Shown: positions 1-13,600, numbered from the stretch's first letter. The stretch: DNA of 64,000 nt from Trichuris trichiura (GCA_037903355.1 JBAJFE010000014.1:4650001-4714000); one strand, 5' to 3'. Translations and numbers: made by a program. The notes: a model not told the origin generated them from the sequence alone.

Positions 1-825
1 CTGAGAGCCTTTCTAAACAGCCTAGCCTTGGGTGATTTGCAATTGTCCGCGCATTTAATGAAACAACATTAATTTGCAAGCTGACGTTACGGCGCAAAAT
101 CCGGAACCATAAAAGCTCGAACTATCGTGAATGCGGAGCTCAACAGCTCGAACTTTAAAGTCCCAAACAATCAAGGATTACGAGCATAATCGTGAAAGCT
201 AGCAATCTGAGTGGGTTGATCCTATGGCGAGAGGAAACACTGCAGAATTAGTGTATTTGCAACTTGTAAATAAGGAACACATTTGAATTTTAAAAAATAT
301 TCCTATATTGGTGACTTCTTCTGTAGCTGCTCTTATTCTTTTCCTGCTTCCCCTTTCGCTTACTGTGGGGCGATGATTTCGCGCAAAACTTTGCAGCAGC
401 ATAATTAGGAGTTCGCTTAGCTGTATACAAGCTAAGTTTGTAAATAAACAAAGCAAAAAAGATAAAACTTTGAAAAGGGGACTCCCTGCAGTGATAGAAG
501 GGCGCGCCATTTTTCTTGATTCGTGGCAAGCGATAGGAAGAAAAAGAAAAATGCCATATATTTTAGGTCTCTCCGCCCTTCTTAAATTACTTTAATTTCA
601 GTATGTTCAGGCCTAAACAGTATTTTTAGCAATCACAGCCTGCACCTTTCGAAATTTTAACCTTTTCAAAGTTTCGACCCACTTAGCGTTTCTATCCATT
701 TCTGACTCCTGATCTTTTCTATTCTTTTTCAGATTTAAGCTCATTTCCCATAGCTTTGAAAACGCAGCTTCTTGGTATGGAACAGTGATATTTCACGTAG
801 AGCACACAAGTACATTGTCACATTG

Positions 826-1002
826 GTGTCCCGTTATTATATTCAATAAATTTCTTGCCTGAGATTTTGGGTTAGGCCTTAATCCATCTTCAGTGGATAG
901 GTGGTGAGAATAGTTCGCTGCCGCTAGCCAGCCGCTGAAGATAGCTTAACGCCTAACCAGAAAGCTCCGGCAACAAATGTATTGAATTTAATCACGGGAC
1001 AC
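826..1002. repeat. Fold-back (inverted repeat) element
   Basis: The left arm begins GTGTCCCGTTATTATATTCA and the right arm ends in the near reverse complement (GAATTTAATCACGGGACAC). The arms are roughly 80 bases with scattered mismatches and meet around 905-915. The segment would fold into one long hairpin. No coding potential is visible, and no clear target duplication was found. It is probably a non-autonomous DNA element; its family is unknown. Confidence 0.6.
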
Positions 1003-1050
1003 TTCCGTAACAATAAACTTGCATGCACCTAATATGTTAATTTTTTAGAG

Positions 1051-1518
1051 CAGTGTTTCTCAAGGTCAGGGTGGCCAAGGTTCCCATGTGAACGTTTCCG
1101 AGCGTTTGAACCCCCAGCTCTGATTAGTCGATTTCGAGCGCACGGATTGGCTGGATGGGAGGACTTAGGGTAACCGGGACGCCATAATGTAGGTGCTGCA
1201 CAAAATTCTGTGGGGAAAGAGTTTCCCGGATAGTGTGTCGAACACTTGCTTTTTCACCTCCGAGACGGCTGCCTCCCCGGTCTTCCCTTCCAACCAATCA
1301 GAATTGCGGGGACCAACACCATGCATCTTTCTCTTATTCAGAGATGCACAGTATCTGACCCGCAAACCATACCTTTCTATGCACTTCAACACGATCGCCC
1401 AGGTAGGGCATATGCCCCTTACAGCTCAAAAGGGCTCCCTTGGCGGTTTCGCCCCCCCCCCTCCTGGACTTCTAAATGGCCCCCTGGTAGGACACATGCC
1501 CCACCGTGAGAATCACTG
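1051..1518. mobile_element. hAT-type MITE, copy 1
   Basis: The element starts CAGTGTTTCTCAAGG and ends TGAGAATCACTG, giving imperfect terminal inverted repeats of the hAT CAGTG-TTCTCA type. It is flanked by a perfect 8-bp duplication, TTTTAGAG at 1043-1050 and 1519-1526, which is the hAT hallmark. Length is 468 bp. The interior aligns base by base with the element at 14990-15453 and carries no transposase. The same terminal motif closes the decayed hAT transposase copy at 47646, so that family or a relative may have moved it (inference). Confidence 0.9.
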
Positions 1519-1977
1519 TTTTAGAGTACAAAAAATGGTTCTTTACACGGTTCCCTACTCCGAGATGAACCCAGGATCTAAAACGCAAAAATATTTCAAA
1601 GTGACCTTTTTCTCACGTTTTGTAACTGGACTCTTTCTGGCCACTCTGTGCGAACTCTGTTTCGCATTTTAGACAATTTAGCGTTTCTGCCTTGCGAGCC
1701 CTCTTCTGGATAAAGACTTCAACGTTTGTAGGTTTTCCACTTTCAAAATCTTGACCATAAGCATGTGTTTCTTAAGCTCAGGGGCGCCATCGCCATTAGA
1801 CAAAAGCGCTTGCATTGAATGAGAATAAATAAAGGTAAACAATGCGTCCTTATTTAATAAATAATAATAAATTTAATAATTATAATATAACGTTTACCTT
1901 AATTCAGTTAGATGGCCTGATAGTTTTACTTCTTACTTCACATCTTTAACTACTTTCCCTATTTATTGAACGCGGGG

Positions 1978-2128
1978 TGCTTTGTAACGGGATTGTATTT
2001 CATTTTCGTAAAGGTCGTCTACGGCCTCTCCCGTGTTTTGTGTTGGTATCTGTAATTAAACGAAACAATTGCGCTACCAACGGATGGATGAGCGATAAAA
2101 GGCAGAAGCCTTAGACGACCTTTACAAA
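1978..2128. repeat. Dispersed inverted-end repeat, copy 1
   Basis: The stretch from TTTGTAACGGGATTG onward matches 9064-9190 and, reversed, 30655-30752. Shared words include CTACGGC, CCCGTTTTTTGTG, ATCTGTAATTA and CCAACGGATGGATGAGCGAT. Short inverted ends (GTAAAGGTCGTCTA at about 2009 and TTAGACGACCTTTAC at 2111-2125) enclose this copy. It is non-coding and probably a MITE-like family present at least three times in the window. Confidence 0.6.
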
Positions 2129-2339
2129 AAGTTCCCTATTTATGGAATAAACGAACAAAACGACTACGCGTCGAAACGTTGATGATGCGCGGGTTAAACT
2201 CCTCCTGAGAAATAGAGCAAAAGACCCACCAAGACTTCGCCAGTGATGCTTGACGACACAAGTGTTGTAATTTTTGCCTCACGGTGTCTGAAGCAAACAA
2301 CGGGTCCAATAAATTTTAAAAAACTTTAAAGATACATAC

Positions 2340-5300
2340 CGTCACCAATCTTATGTTCAAGGCCATGTCGTTTTGCCAGCACCTCCAACAGTTTCATTTG
2401 CTTGAACAAGGCTGTAGGTAGTGAGGATAAGAACAGGTTAAGGATCTCTTCAGATGACGTATGCTCGTAATTCTACAGCAACGAAGTGAAGAAGTTTCAA
2501 GGTTTAGTTATCAAATAAACTATACCTCTTTTTCGTCATCTTTGTCCGTTACCACTTCCTGAGGTACCGAGTAATCTGACACGTCGCTATATTTTCCAAC
2601 AACCTCTTGGACAGGGGTAAGCTCGAAACCGAGATCTGCGCTACGAACACAGAAATCTAAATGCTCGCAACAGCTGGAAGATAATAAATTCTGCAAAGAA
2701 TGATAAAAACAAGAGGGTAACATTTTAAAGGATTGAATTACTTGAAGTCTTCCCACTTGTATGCGCACTCCGTCACAATGGCCGTTTCTCATATCTACCA
2801 GCAAATTTAGAAATTTGGGGAAATGCTCTCCGAGAACTAGATCTTCCTTCAATAAAAGGCAATATGTGGGGCGAGAATCCAGCTGCCAACGGCTTTCGAC
2901 AAACTTCAAATCTCGCTTTAAGAAAAAATGATTCACTGTGTGACGAAGAATGAAAAACAATTTCTCACTTTAATATCGTCAATCAGAACCTCTGGATCGC
3001 TAGACAAATAAAAATCTTGAACGTCGAAAAGTAACGGATAGCAAAGCACCGTCTCGCCGAAGACACGGTAGATCTGAATCAAGTATGGAATTGGTTTGAA
3101 TGAAAAAGCAGGATTTACTTTGCTCGTTCCTAGCGCCCCGATTGGCCGTCTTGGTCGGCCGGTCAATCCCATTCTTGGATTTTTGCCTATGTTTTCAAAC
3201 ACACTAACCAGTTGATTTGACGACCATATCTGCACCGGTTCAACCTGGTGAGGAGTTTGTGTTGTAATACCGTAAGTGGACAGTAATGTTTGCAGCTTCT
3301 GACTTTCAGCGATCATAGCAACTTGGATTATTGGGGTGGACAAGGATCCCTACTTCGTGGCATTTCACTTTAACGGCTAAATAGAAATAGCCACTTTTTC
3401 CTACCTGGAACGTTGAACCGCGGCCATGAAACTTTGGCCTCTGGCAAGCAGGCAGGTGACGATACAGAGGATCGATATCTGATATTAGAATAAGTTTGTC
3501 TTCTAAAAAATGTACTCATCCTGAAGTGCAACAGTGCCACCCAAACAATTTACTCAAAAGACAAGCGATTATGTATAACGCCTGACCCCAAAGGAATAAA
3601 GCAGGCTGTTTCTGTGAGCTCGGTACAAAAGACTGACTTCCTGGACGGTTCCTTTCATGATAGATGTCATCCTTAGGCAAGTAATAGTATTGCGGAACGA
3701 TTATACCTAAAAACGCATAACTTGGCTAGGCAGACCGAATATTAAAAACATACGTTTTTGATCCGTCAAAAGTAACGGCTCCAACAGTTTTGTGTACGTA
3801 TTTACTTGTTGCTCGTCACCAAAAACAATGCCTGAAAGAAAGTCGTTCATTAAAAAAAAAAAAGAATTTCTTGACAGTGAACTAACTAAACTTATTCTGC
3901 AACGGCCTCATAAAGGCGGTAGAAGCTACCAATCCGTTTTCTAAAGATCTAATCTATGGAAAAATATAATTTTTTGTAACGGGTTAATGCTTCCATTGAA
4001 TATATTGAAAGTATCCACAGCATGTTCGCGCCATGTAATAGAAAATAAGACTGAACAGAGCAGCAAGCTAAACCAATTGTCACTGTTAACCACTCACATC
4101 ACAACTACTCAGTATTCTACTCTCTGACATGACCAGTAAGCCTGACTGGCTAATGTAAGAACCATTAGTATCCCTACATCTCAGAATAAAGCATGCGAAA
4201 AATTAATCTTGTAAGCAATTCGGATCGATATTAGACGAGCAAGTTACCATCTATGATTAAGTAGATGAAGAAAATCGGCCACTGGCACTCCACCCCATCG
4301 AATAACTTCGTTTCACCGGCATCATAGTATTCTTTGTTCGGATTTTCCAGGTCAGAATACTTGCCATCACGTAGAAATCTAAACCGCGGGGATAAAGTTG
4401 CAAAGTTTGAATATGCAAATTCGAAAGCGCGTTCCAACCTTTTTAAGCCGTACTTTCCCTTCAGTCTGCGAACACACTTTTCTATTGTCTTTTTGTACAA
4501 GCTGCCATGAGCGGCAAAACAAGGATAAGAAACTGTAGGGATAAGAGACGCGTCAACATTCTGCAAAACGCAATACAAGTTCAAAAAATGGACGAATAAA
4601 AATTCACAGGCTACGCTGTTGGTTAAGCTACGCATTCGCAAAGCTCGCTCTGCTTTTTCTCTACGACTAAAAGCCGTATGCATTTTAAATGTGAAGATGT
4701 CCGCTTACTTTAGAATTTGATTCACGCGGAAGCAGAGTCTCAAATGTTGTCCGATTCCTGTTGTGGGCGTCAACATCGACGCAGATTATGCTGCTTGATG
4801 TTCCTTTTGAACCGTACAGATTACAACCATTAATGCTTTCCAAAGCAGCCTTCACCATGCCAACTGAGCTAGAAAACGACTGGTTAAATGTAAAAAATGT
4901 AAACCAAACGAAAAAACTACCTAGCGTGTAATTCAGGCACACCGACATTGTAGCGCGTACCAAGTTCCCACATGCCAAAATCAGGAGTGCGGTAAGCACG
5001 TTCAATGTAGAACACGAGGTTCTGCACAAAACTTATTTCGTCAGATGTGTAGATCACCTGAATTTGTGGATAAACAAGTAAGGAGCAGCTTTATAACAAA
5101 AAACGATGTAGTTCTCTCAGAACTACGCACAAGCGTTTGGATTCACCTATCTCGAAATGGAAATGTTCAAAAAAGAGAGGAAGCCAGCAAGTTTCCAAAT
5201 ACGCCTAAGTAGAAAATGTTTAAACACTCACTTCTAAGCCACCAGTTATCATCTGCACTAAAGTGAAAACGAACAGTGCAACGGCGTCCAACTGAAAAGA

Positions 5301-7274
5301 AAAAATATAATAGAAATGCCGCCATGAAAATACAGAAACGTTATCCTACACGATTTAGAGCTACAGATACAGCGCGTTAACAATTTAATTAGATTTTGCA
5401 GTAAATTTATCCTGCAGCAATGTACTCGATAAAACTGTGCTCAATTGCTCTGCAAAGCTAACTGGATAGCTTGAAAAGTCTTGAAAGGTCAAACTTTGTG
5501 AAAATACAGTTTACAAATGAGCATAACAGGGCAATTATTACTCTGCTATATTTTCTATGAATAGCGCTCAGGCTTCGTCGAGACATCCGGACATCTTACC
5601 AATCGATATTGGCGCCAGCTATTTTAGCTTTAATCTTATTTTAAAAGCAAGATTCAGGGTCATCAATCTCTAAGTCGTTTCGGACAATAAAGCTACATGC
5701 GTAACGGAGTCTTCTAAGCTTTTTATATGCCACGCATATAGCCGAACTAATACTCAAGGCCAAAAAATGCGAGCAACTTTCCATAATAACAGTAAAGCCG
5801 CAATTATGAACAGAAGTATTTTACAATCAGTCAGTAAAGATAATAGGCGGTAGTAAGTAGGTAATCCATTATCCGAAATGCTCGGAACTACACGAGCTCC
5901 TTATTTTGGCTTTTTACGGGTATTGGAATATGCATATGAATATGAATTATAGAATATGAATATGTGTGAATCCAAAACGCAATGCGATATGTTAAAGATG
6001 AGACTCAAACATGAAATTCTTTAATGGTTCACATACATCTTATAGGCATAGCATGGAGGTATTTTTGTACATCGCTTTAATTTAGTAATTTAGTAACTGG
6101 AAGCGGTCGCTCTGATTCAGACGATGTGTTCTGCTCAAATGTTGTTTGAAACGCTTCCTTCGGGGTCTGCCCCGCTAACAGCGCTCTTTGGTGTAAGAGG
6201 TTTCCTTTGACTTTGTTAACTTCACAGCAAAATCACGTTGGACTGGTTTTTTTTATGAAAGTCAAAATTATAGCGCAGCTTTCAGAATTCACCAGATTCC
6301 GTCGTCAGCGTCCACACTCTCGCATGGGCGTCCCGCGTGCATCATCGAATGTGTTACTCTCTGAGTTGCAGCCAGCTGTCCGATGCTATTTTCCAACAAA
6401 ATCGTCACGTGAAGTCGTAAGCGGAATTTTCACTTGTGACATCATGTCGATGCTCAAAAATGTTCTACATTTTTGAGAGTTCCGAATTTGGTGATTCCGG
6501 ACAAGGGATTACCTACTGTACTTCTAAACATTAATTCTTCCTTGATCGCGAGTCAAACTATGAGCTTCGTTTTACGTATAACTTTAGTTTTTACAGCGAT
6601 TCGAAATGGGAACAACACTTATCTGATTCAAGCTTCACAAACTGACAGTGCATACCTGCAGATGTCCATAGTCAGGACAGTCGGTCAATGGTTCCCCAGT
6701 GAACAAGTTAAACTTTGAATGCAGAGCATGGGACGTGGTGTGGGCTGTTTTGAAGTTCTCAAGCTAAAAACAAATCATGAATTTGTAAAAAACTGAATGG
6801 GACTACTTTATCCGCCTGACGCATCCAACAAAGCAAGATGCCACGCATCGTTTTTACAGCAGTCTGCTTAAGTTCATAGAAACGTCCCTGGTCGTCGTTT
6901 AGCTTTCTTAATTACAACACAAAACGGAAGAGTGAACAAAGTTCCTATGCAATGCATTCACAGATACTTATAAGCCATCGACAAGGCCCAGCATGCCATT
7001 GCGCAATATACGCTGTCGCGTACATGGCCCACTTTGGCGTCCGAAGAAAGCTGAGGAAAAAGACCACTGGTGCTACTCTGATACCGAAGCAGCTGATGGC
7101 TAACTGAAAATATTACTTTAAAAACGACTCTTACTCATGGATGGCGGATAACCCATATTATAGTAGAATTCCAACTTTGCCAAGCAAGAAATCTTCTCCG
7201 GAGAAGAATAAACCAATGCAGGTTTCCAAAGGCCATAGCTTTTCCGCCTTTCGCCTGCAGTGGCACCTCCTTCG
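2340..7274 (-). CDS. Phosphorylase b kinase regulatory subunit beta, partial
   Basis: This is a scaffold and regulatory subunit of glycogen phosphorylase kinase, which activates glycogen phosphorylase in the cytosol. Seventeen exons (in gene order) keep phase throughout: 7274-7153, 7103-6968, 6906-6807, 6763-6656, 5291-5232, 5057-4921, 4868-4709, 4560-4439, 4378-4248, 3831-3754, 3706-3554, 3502-3405, 3349-3119, 3073-2969, 2915-2742, 2690-2526 and 2472-2340, about 737 codons. Recognisable family blocks are [84 protein letters not shown] and FDVQDFY. The DAHNRNR and IAESQ blocks favour beta over alpha. Several introns are 45-60 bp. The starting ATG exon was not found, and the C-terminal third lies beyond the left edge. 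Exon 7274-7153 is the least certain. The element-filled intron at 5292-6655 holds no other gene. Confidence 0.9.
5928..5972. repeat. Short AT-rich simple repeat
   Basis: A run of imperfect GAATAT and GCATAT units lies inside the fourth decoded intron of the phosphorylase kinase gene. It is probably a neutral microsatellite. Confidence 0.5.
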
Positions 7275-10200
7275 CTAAGCAGAATTCTAAATTTATTAAA
7301 ATGACGTCACAGACAAGCAAAGTCACAAGATATGACGAAAATAAATATGGTAAAAACAAACTAAACGCTGCATAACGTTCTTGACTAGCTCGACGTGCAA
7401 GGCGTTGTTGATCAGTTTAAACAACGCAATAAGGTGAACGTTAGAGGTGCAAAGCTCTCTAACCTGATTGTTGAATTTGGATCACTCATCAGTTTACAAT
7501 GCGCATTCAATCTGCAGCCCAAAACTGCAATGAAGCAAACATACCGTACCAACAATCTTCATTAATGAACCTGCGTTTCCTATAGTCACGCCAGTTTTAA
7601 GTTAAATAGCCTTCTCAGCTGCTGCTGTAAATATCCGACGAGGAGCTGAGGTAGTCTACAGTTAGTACTGTTACGTGCAGTGGCAAGGAATAAAAAATGA
7701 ACTTCTTTTTGTTTAAAATGAACAATTTGATTTTACTCCTGGATAGGTTTCACTCCTGCGTTATCACAACTATATTCAGCGGTTGCTCTATAAGTGTATC
7801 GCTGTTTCTGCTGTCCTTGAATGGACAGTAAGCGGCAAAAGCACGTAGCGCTTTGATGGGTAATGTGTTGCCCTGAGTGATCACGTGGCTGTGATGTCAA
7901 GCTTCGGCTTTGCACGGTTTGAGCAAACTGTGGAAACTTTTTAATTGCCCATTCGTTGAATTAGAAAAGATGTTTTTTCGTACGATTTGATAGTGCGAAA
8001 ATCTAGCTGCCTGTTAACAATAATGTGGCAAATGCAAACTATGATTTCGTAAGAAGTAATCGTGGTGATGTCTGTTTAATGATGTAGAAAAATCAATACG
8101 TAAAACATGCATGTCCGTTACAAGAAAGCGTGTCTTCAGGTAGATAATTAGTAAGGGCACATTAGTTTCTTAACAAACCTGTCGTTCGTTGTTTGCTGAA
8201 CAAACAGGCTAACTAGATTAATCGACTATGCGCGAATGTATGGCCTCTTACTGAGATATTTTGGAAAAAATTTTAGCATTCTTAGCAAACGCTATTTTCA
8301 TACCGTTTCTTCCCCTTCGTCGATTCTGTGTTAGGTAAACTCCCTAGGCTATTTTGAGCTGTTCTTACAATAGCAGTTGCTGTCATCCCCTATTGATTAT
8401 ACGTTACTGATCTTTGGCTATGTATTTCAGTTTTAGCAAGCACTTGATGAATGAATGTGTTATAACGCGTTTTCTGGCAGTAGCTTTCGCAAAAGAAGAG
8501 TGAAAACTGAGTAGCAAATTCTTGGGAAACGAACTTGAGAGCAATATCGTGTTATTCAATCCCTTATTCTGTATTCTTCCAGGCAGGAATCATTTCCGTA
8601 TGTAACAAGTTAGTGCTTTTGTCAGTTGTTAGCGTTTGGGTCGGATTCGTACTTCTCTTACGTGAAGTCGTCTTGCCGTGTAAGTGTAGTTGTTTGCAGG
8701 CTGGGCTATTTTAAGAAAACGGTTTAAAGCTTTGCGCCATTCATAAAATTCGCTATTAAACATTAAGCAGTCGCCTACAAAGATAGCAGCTGCGATATGC
8801 CCGTAAAAAAAGGTTTAAAGAGGTAGGAGTTTACAGAATCACCAGGTTAAGCGAAGTAAATTAAATTATGGAAGGCTGACATGGGAAATTCCAACGCTTT
8901 GGCTGAAACGATGCATCATGTCTTAAAGCTTGTTCGATTTGTTCAGCTTTTTATTTTGCTTTTGTACTATTGGTTGTGTTTTCCTTTTGTCCATTCTCCT
9001 TTGCTGTGTGAAACTGTATTCTTTTTTTCTCTTTCTTCTTTCATCCATTCCATAAACATGGGATGCTTTGTAACGGGAGTGTGTTTCATGTTTGTTAGAT
9101 CTTCTACGGCTTTTCCCGTTTTTTGTGTTATAGTATCTGTAATTAGATGAAACTGTTGCTCTACCAACGAATGGATGAGCGATTATTAAGAATAATTCAG
9201 AATTTTTCCTAGTAATCGCTCATTCTTTCGTCGGTAGAGCAATTGTTTCGTCTAGTTACGGTACCATCGCACAAAAAAATGGGAAAAACCGTGGAAGATC
9301 TAACAGACACCTCATTTATTCCAGCGTTAATCTTTCTTTCTTCTAGTGCACGCAGGAGAAATAGGACTTTTGACTGTAGTTGCTCATAATAAATAAGATG
9401 GATTAACTGAGAAAAGACGTAAGTCTTGATCAGAGTCGATCAGTTCGGACTAACGGGCTTCTGACGGCAAATCCGACGACGTCTGGACCCGCTGGCGGAC
9501 GAAACAACGCGTCGACATTTTTGTGGCGGTGCACAGTTATACGTTATCCCAGATTTAAAAAAAACAATAAGCAGTACAGTGAAATGCTGTCACCGCTGGC
9601 AGCGCCTTTGAGGCAAAGAAAATGCTGACTAGTGGCTTTTGATGCGTCAGTGATTCAGGTGGCACCGGTAAAGGTACTGGCGGAACTTCCGTACGCCAAA
9701 TGTGACCACCCATTCTTCTTTCTTCACTTAGTTGCAACCCTTCTGTTGGTCATTTAGAACCGCAATTGTAGATCATCACTTTAGTTTTGCCCTTTATTCT
9801 CTCCTTCGTTTGCGTGCTGGCGATGAACACGTGAGATTCGAAAGCGCTACTATTGTCATTTCCTCATGATAAACTTCTTAAGCGTATTTCGCCCTGCAGA
9901 AGATTATCAGCTGATATTTTCACCCTGTTCATTACTAGCGCAATTCCGAAAGCTGCATAGTTTCTTCGAATGAGAATCCCTTCGGCGAGACTCGCCACCG
10001 TACTTAAAAGCATGAAATTGAGCGGTCCATTCCATTTCGCTTACAGTCAGTTGACATGAACGTCTTTAGATCATGTCAAGACGAAAACATATTTGGGGCA
10101 CAACTGAACTTTTACCATTTAATGTTTTCTGTTTGATCGTTTACCTTCCTTCTCTTTGTGATAATTCTTGCCCAGAATCGTTTGATAACCAGTTTGACAT

Positions 10201-10661
10201 CACTGAAACCTATTCATGAAAAACAGTTCATAATTGTTCGATAATGTTAGCTACTGCGTAAGGGCGCGTTAGTTCCATAGGAGTGGAAGGTATGAGAAAG
10301 ACAAAAATGATTTCAGCTGGTTACTCGACTCGTCTGCATAGGTGAATTGCAGTTTCGCCCCTATGCTTTGCTCTAATTACAAACTAGAAAGTGGTATGTT
10401 AATGGGAGTTATTTGACCTTTCATATGCCTATTATTCTTGCATTTTCTTTGTCAGCTGGGTACCATATTTCCCTTCATTTAGAGAGATGAAACGAGTTGC
10501 TTCTTGTTTATTGCTTTTTAAAGCAGAGATCAATTTTAATTTCAATTGGAGAACATTCTTTAATTTTTAACTTCAAATAAAGCTGCGAAGAATGGAACGT
10601 TTTCAGTCAGGTTTTTGCTACCTTTTCCAAAATTCTAGACTATGCTGAAAGCAGAGCATGT
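7275..10661. other. Intergenic region, no gene recognised
   Basis: This should contain the 5' exon(s) and promoter of the phosphorylase kinase gene and the promoter of the nitrobindin-like gene, but neither could be placed. Open frames here are short and lack family features. The only structured sequence seen is the fold-back repeat at about 9090-9310. Confidence 0.5.
9064..9310. repeat. Fold-back copy of dispersed repeat
   Basis: The left arm (from GTTAGATCTTCTACGG near 9095) runs through CTACCAACGAATGGATGAGC. The right arm (to GTGGAAGATCTAAC at 9304) is its imperfect reverse complement, with a spacer of only about 20 bases around 9185-9210. Arms are roughly 90 bp. The same left-arm sequence occurs at 1978-2128 and reversed at 30655-30752. 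Confidence 0.7.
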
Positions 10662-13600
10662 ATGTCTTCATGCAACCTACTGACCTTAATGCTTAGTTCC
10701 AGTTTTAGTTCAAGGCAACCCCTTGTACGCGCAGATTGCCTTGCAGAGACAGTGATTTTCGCGTCTGCCATTGTTATGTTGTCAATGAGTTTGTTTCTTA
10801 TCTTTGTTTTGTACTTCACGCATCCACATGCGGCCGCTGCAAATGATGCTAAAGTTTTTAACAAAGAGCCGCTAAGCGGCTTAAATTGGCTAAAGGGCGT
10901 TTGGCGAGCGGAGTACTCAGGCAAAGTATTTTGGCCTACAATACCAACAATGACCTTCGGAGAAGAACTAATTATCCAGGAGGCACCAGTGTCTGTAGCA
11001 TCTGGAATGCGTTTCTTGAATTTTTCGTACGGTCATCTGTCAATCCGTTTGCATTAAAATTTTCCCTTGTAGTGCCAGAGCATGGTCCCACACGACTTTG
11101 GATCATCTCCACGACGAATGGGGTTACATAACGGTTGATCCAACGGGAAAGGTGGTACTGATGACTGCAGGAAACAACGGTGGGTTCTCGCTTCCATTTT
11201 TATAACTTACTTTCTGCGCGCGGTTTCGTTGTCGCTGACACTTCATCTTTGGCTTGTGCGCCATGAAGCTGAACGGACCCTGGCAACCAGAATATCTTGT
11301 CTTGCGCTAACATTTTCCTCACACTTTTTCACGAAAGCATTCGTTAGTTGAAAAATCAAAGGTTAATGGCGTAGCTTTAGGGACAAACTGTGTTCCACCT
11401 TTTTCACTCTTGTTAGAACAAGCAGGCTGAAGACTTCACGCTGTTTGTGCTGAAAGCTCCATTGTTAAGGTTTAAACATTCATTGAATGGATTTTTCCCA
11501 AAAAATGAAGATTCGTGCACCCAATATGAAACCACGTGTATTTAGTTTTCTCCATTTTGATTGAGAACGATAGAACTGTAGTTTTAACTGCATACACTCC
11601 AAGTCAAAGTAGTTTTTAATCAGTACCACGCTTCTTGCGTTTTTTAGACAGTACATTTGTTGTAGCAACGGGAATGCTATGCCTAGTCATATTTCCAAAT
11701 GTTTAATCGTGTCAACCCGTAGGGGATTGCCTTTACAGTCAGTTTTTGTTTTTTAAAAGAATTCGGGTAAAACTCTAGACACCGCAGAGCAATACTGTTG
11801 ATTCTTGCTCAGTCCTAATCCGTTCGAACCTACCATTTCTGCTACAATTTTCTAGGCCGCATCTTTTATTCGTAAGAGACTTACATCCTGTTAAAGATGG
11901 TGCAGTTCTATTGCCCTATAGGAAGAAAGGGAACGAACTGTAAGTAATTGAAGCTCATTTACTGCTTTTTTCAAAGGATGAACTTGTCATGCGGAAAATT
12001 TCCAACGTAATGCTGCATTGCGCGTAGCCGCGTAGTAGATTTTAGGAGTAATCATTTGCTAAGTTCAGCGCTGTTCTCACTTATGTAAAAGTTTTTGGTT
12101 GTCTCCATGATAATATTTTTGCTTTTCCTTTTAACTGGCACGAGTATGCTATCCGACGTGCATCCATATGTGGTCCGGCATAGCTTTTTCCCAATTTTTC
12201 TTTTGTGCGCGGGCTTGCTAGTTAAATCAGTACGCTTGCTTTCTCTCATGCTTTCAATGCTTGTGTGATTTATGTTAGTTGCATGTATAGATTATGCTTT
12301 TTGCATACGAAAAGCCTGTGTTGTCTAAGAGCGTGGAAACGTTCTTTGTGCTTAGAATTAATCCTTTACATCCTATTTTAGCTAGGTTCGAATAGCCGGA
12401 AGCAAACTTACGCTATTACATTGAGACTTGAAAATGCAATTTCTTTACGTCGTACATTGAGCATGCAATTTCGAAAGACTGCATTTGAAATTTTTTCGCA
12501 TGACAAAATTCCTATGTTTTTAAGAAACTTAAAATTGCGTTGAAGCTCATGGGACATAAAGCAGATGAGCCGTTCTGTGCAGTATAGTTTCCATGTTATC
12601 ATTAGTGATGATTTTGTTGTCGGTCTTATTAGATCGAGAAAGCAAAGTTAAAGCTTTGGTTTTAATACTTTAACCCCGAACAATAGATTTCTGACTGGGA
12701 TGAATCTCACGCTGTGGGAAAATACCGCGGAACTTGTTAAAAATAGAACTTTTTAGCCATCAAAAACGAGGGACTTTTAACAGAGTTTTGGAATTTCATC
12801 TGTTAATTTGTTATAGATACAGTACAAACCGTTTATTTGCACTTACTTATAAACGAGTCCCCCGAAGCTTTCGGAGCCCTATGTGCTCTGTCTTCAAGGA
12901 TAACAAATCAAAACGGAGCACGTGGGACTCCGAAAGCTTCGAGAGACTCGTTTATGGGTGAATGTAGGTGAACGCTTTGTAATGCATCCGTGACAAATAA
13001 ACAAACGGTTAGGCTAGTATTAATATTGTGCAAAGACAATGTTGCACACACATTTAGTAGCCGCTACGTGTAATTGCAACCTTCATTCTGCCTTCAGTGG
13101 TTATGGCTCATAGCAATTGTATTTATCGTGTTGCATCTTCAGGAAGCATCGATGATTCACTGAGAATGAGCTTTACCTCTTTGACGGTGTGTAGTCTAGT
13201 CTTGTGATACCAATGCCAACACAGTTTCCCTAAGCAGCTAACATAGATATGGTCAGACATGGATGAAATCACCGTCAATGAATGGATGAGCGCAGATGAT
13301 GCTACCGCAGTTTTTTATTCATTACAGTGACTAAAATAGTGCAAGTAGTTGTAAGCTAGAAGAGAAAGGGGAATGGTGGCCAAGACAGAAGAAATGCAGC
13401 AGAGAGAATCTCTATTGACAAGTTAATTCAGTTAACACATCAATTATTAAAGGTACGGAGCAATGCACTTCCGTAACTCAGCGGGAAGTAATACACTTCT
13501 ATGTCCTACAATAAAAGCTAATCAAAAAAGCAACAAAACATACGAAGCTGCTTTCGTTACAAGACGTTCAAAAAATAGCTAGAAAAGAAGCATCACAAGA

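Larger units (their letters stand above)
1..2339. other. Gene-free flank with repeats
   Basis: No host exon was recognised here, although the phosphorylase kinase beta gene must continue leftwards, because its last visible exon ends in a splice donor at 2339-2338. The stretch holds a fold-back element (826-1002), a hAT-type MITE (1051-1518) and one copy of a dispersed short-arm repeat (about 1978-2128). The first 700 bases contain words such as CTCGAACT and TTTCGACCCA that recall the degenerate minisatellite near 55 kb. The missing 3' exons are probably outside the window. Confidence 0.6.

Noticed and set aside
1193..1672. 159-codon open frame on the plus strand
   Set aside because: It runs through the hAT MITE and out of its right end; the paralogous MITE at 14990 does not preserve the frame.
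2917..2968. A 33-bp intron ending at CACACAG in the phosphorylase kinase gene
   Set aside because: The phase fails there. The AAAG acceptor at 2916 gives a 52-bp intron and restores the family alignment (DDIK followed by RDLKF).
8881..9150. Hydrophobic 89-codon open frame on the plus strand
   Set aside because: Its second half lies in the dispersed repeat arm shared with 1978-2128, there is no family similarity, and codon use looks like AT-rich non-coding sequence.
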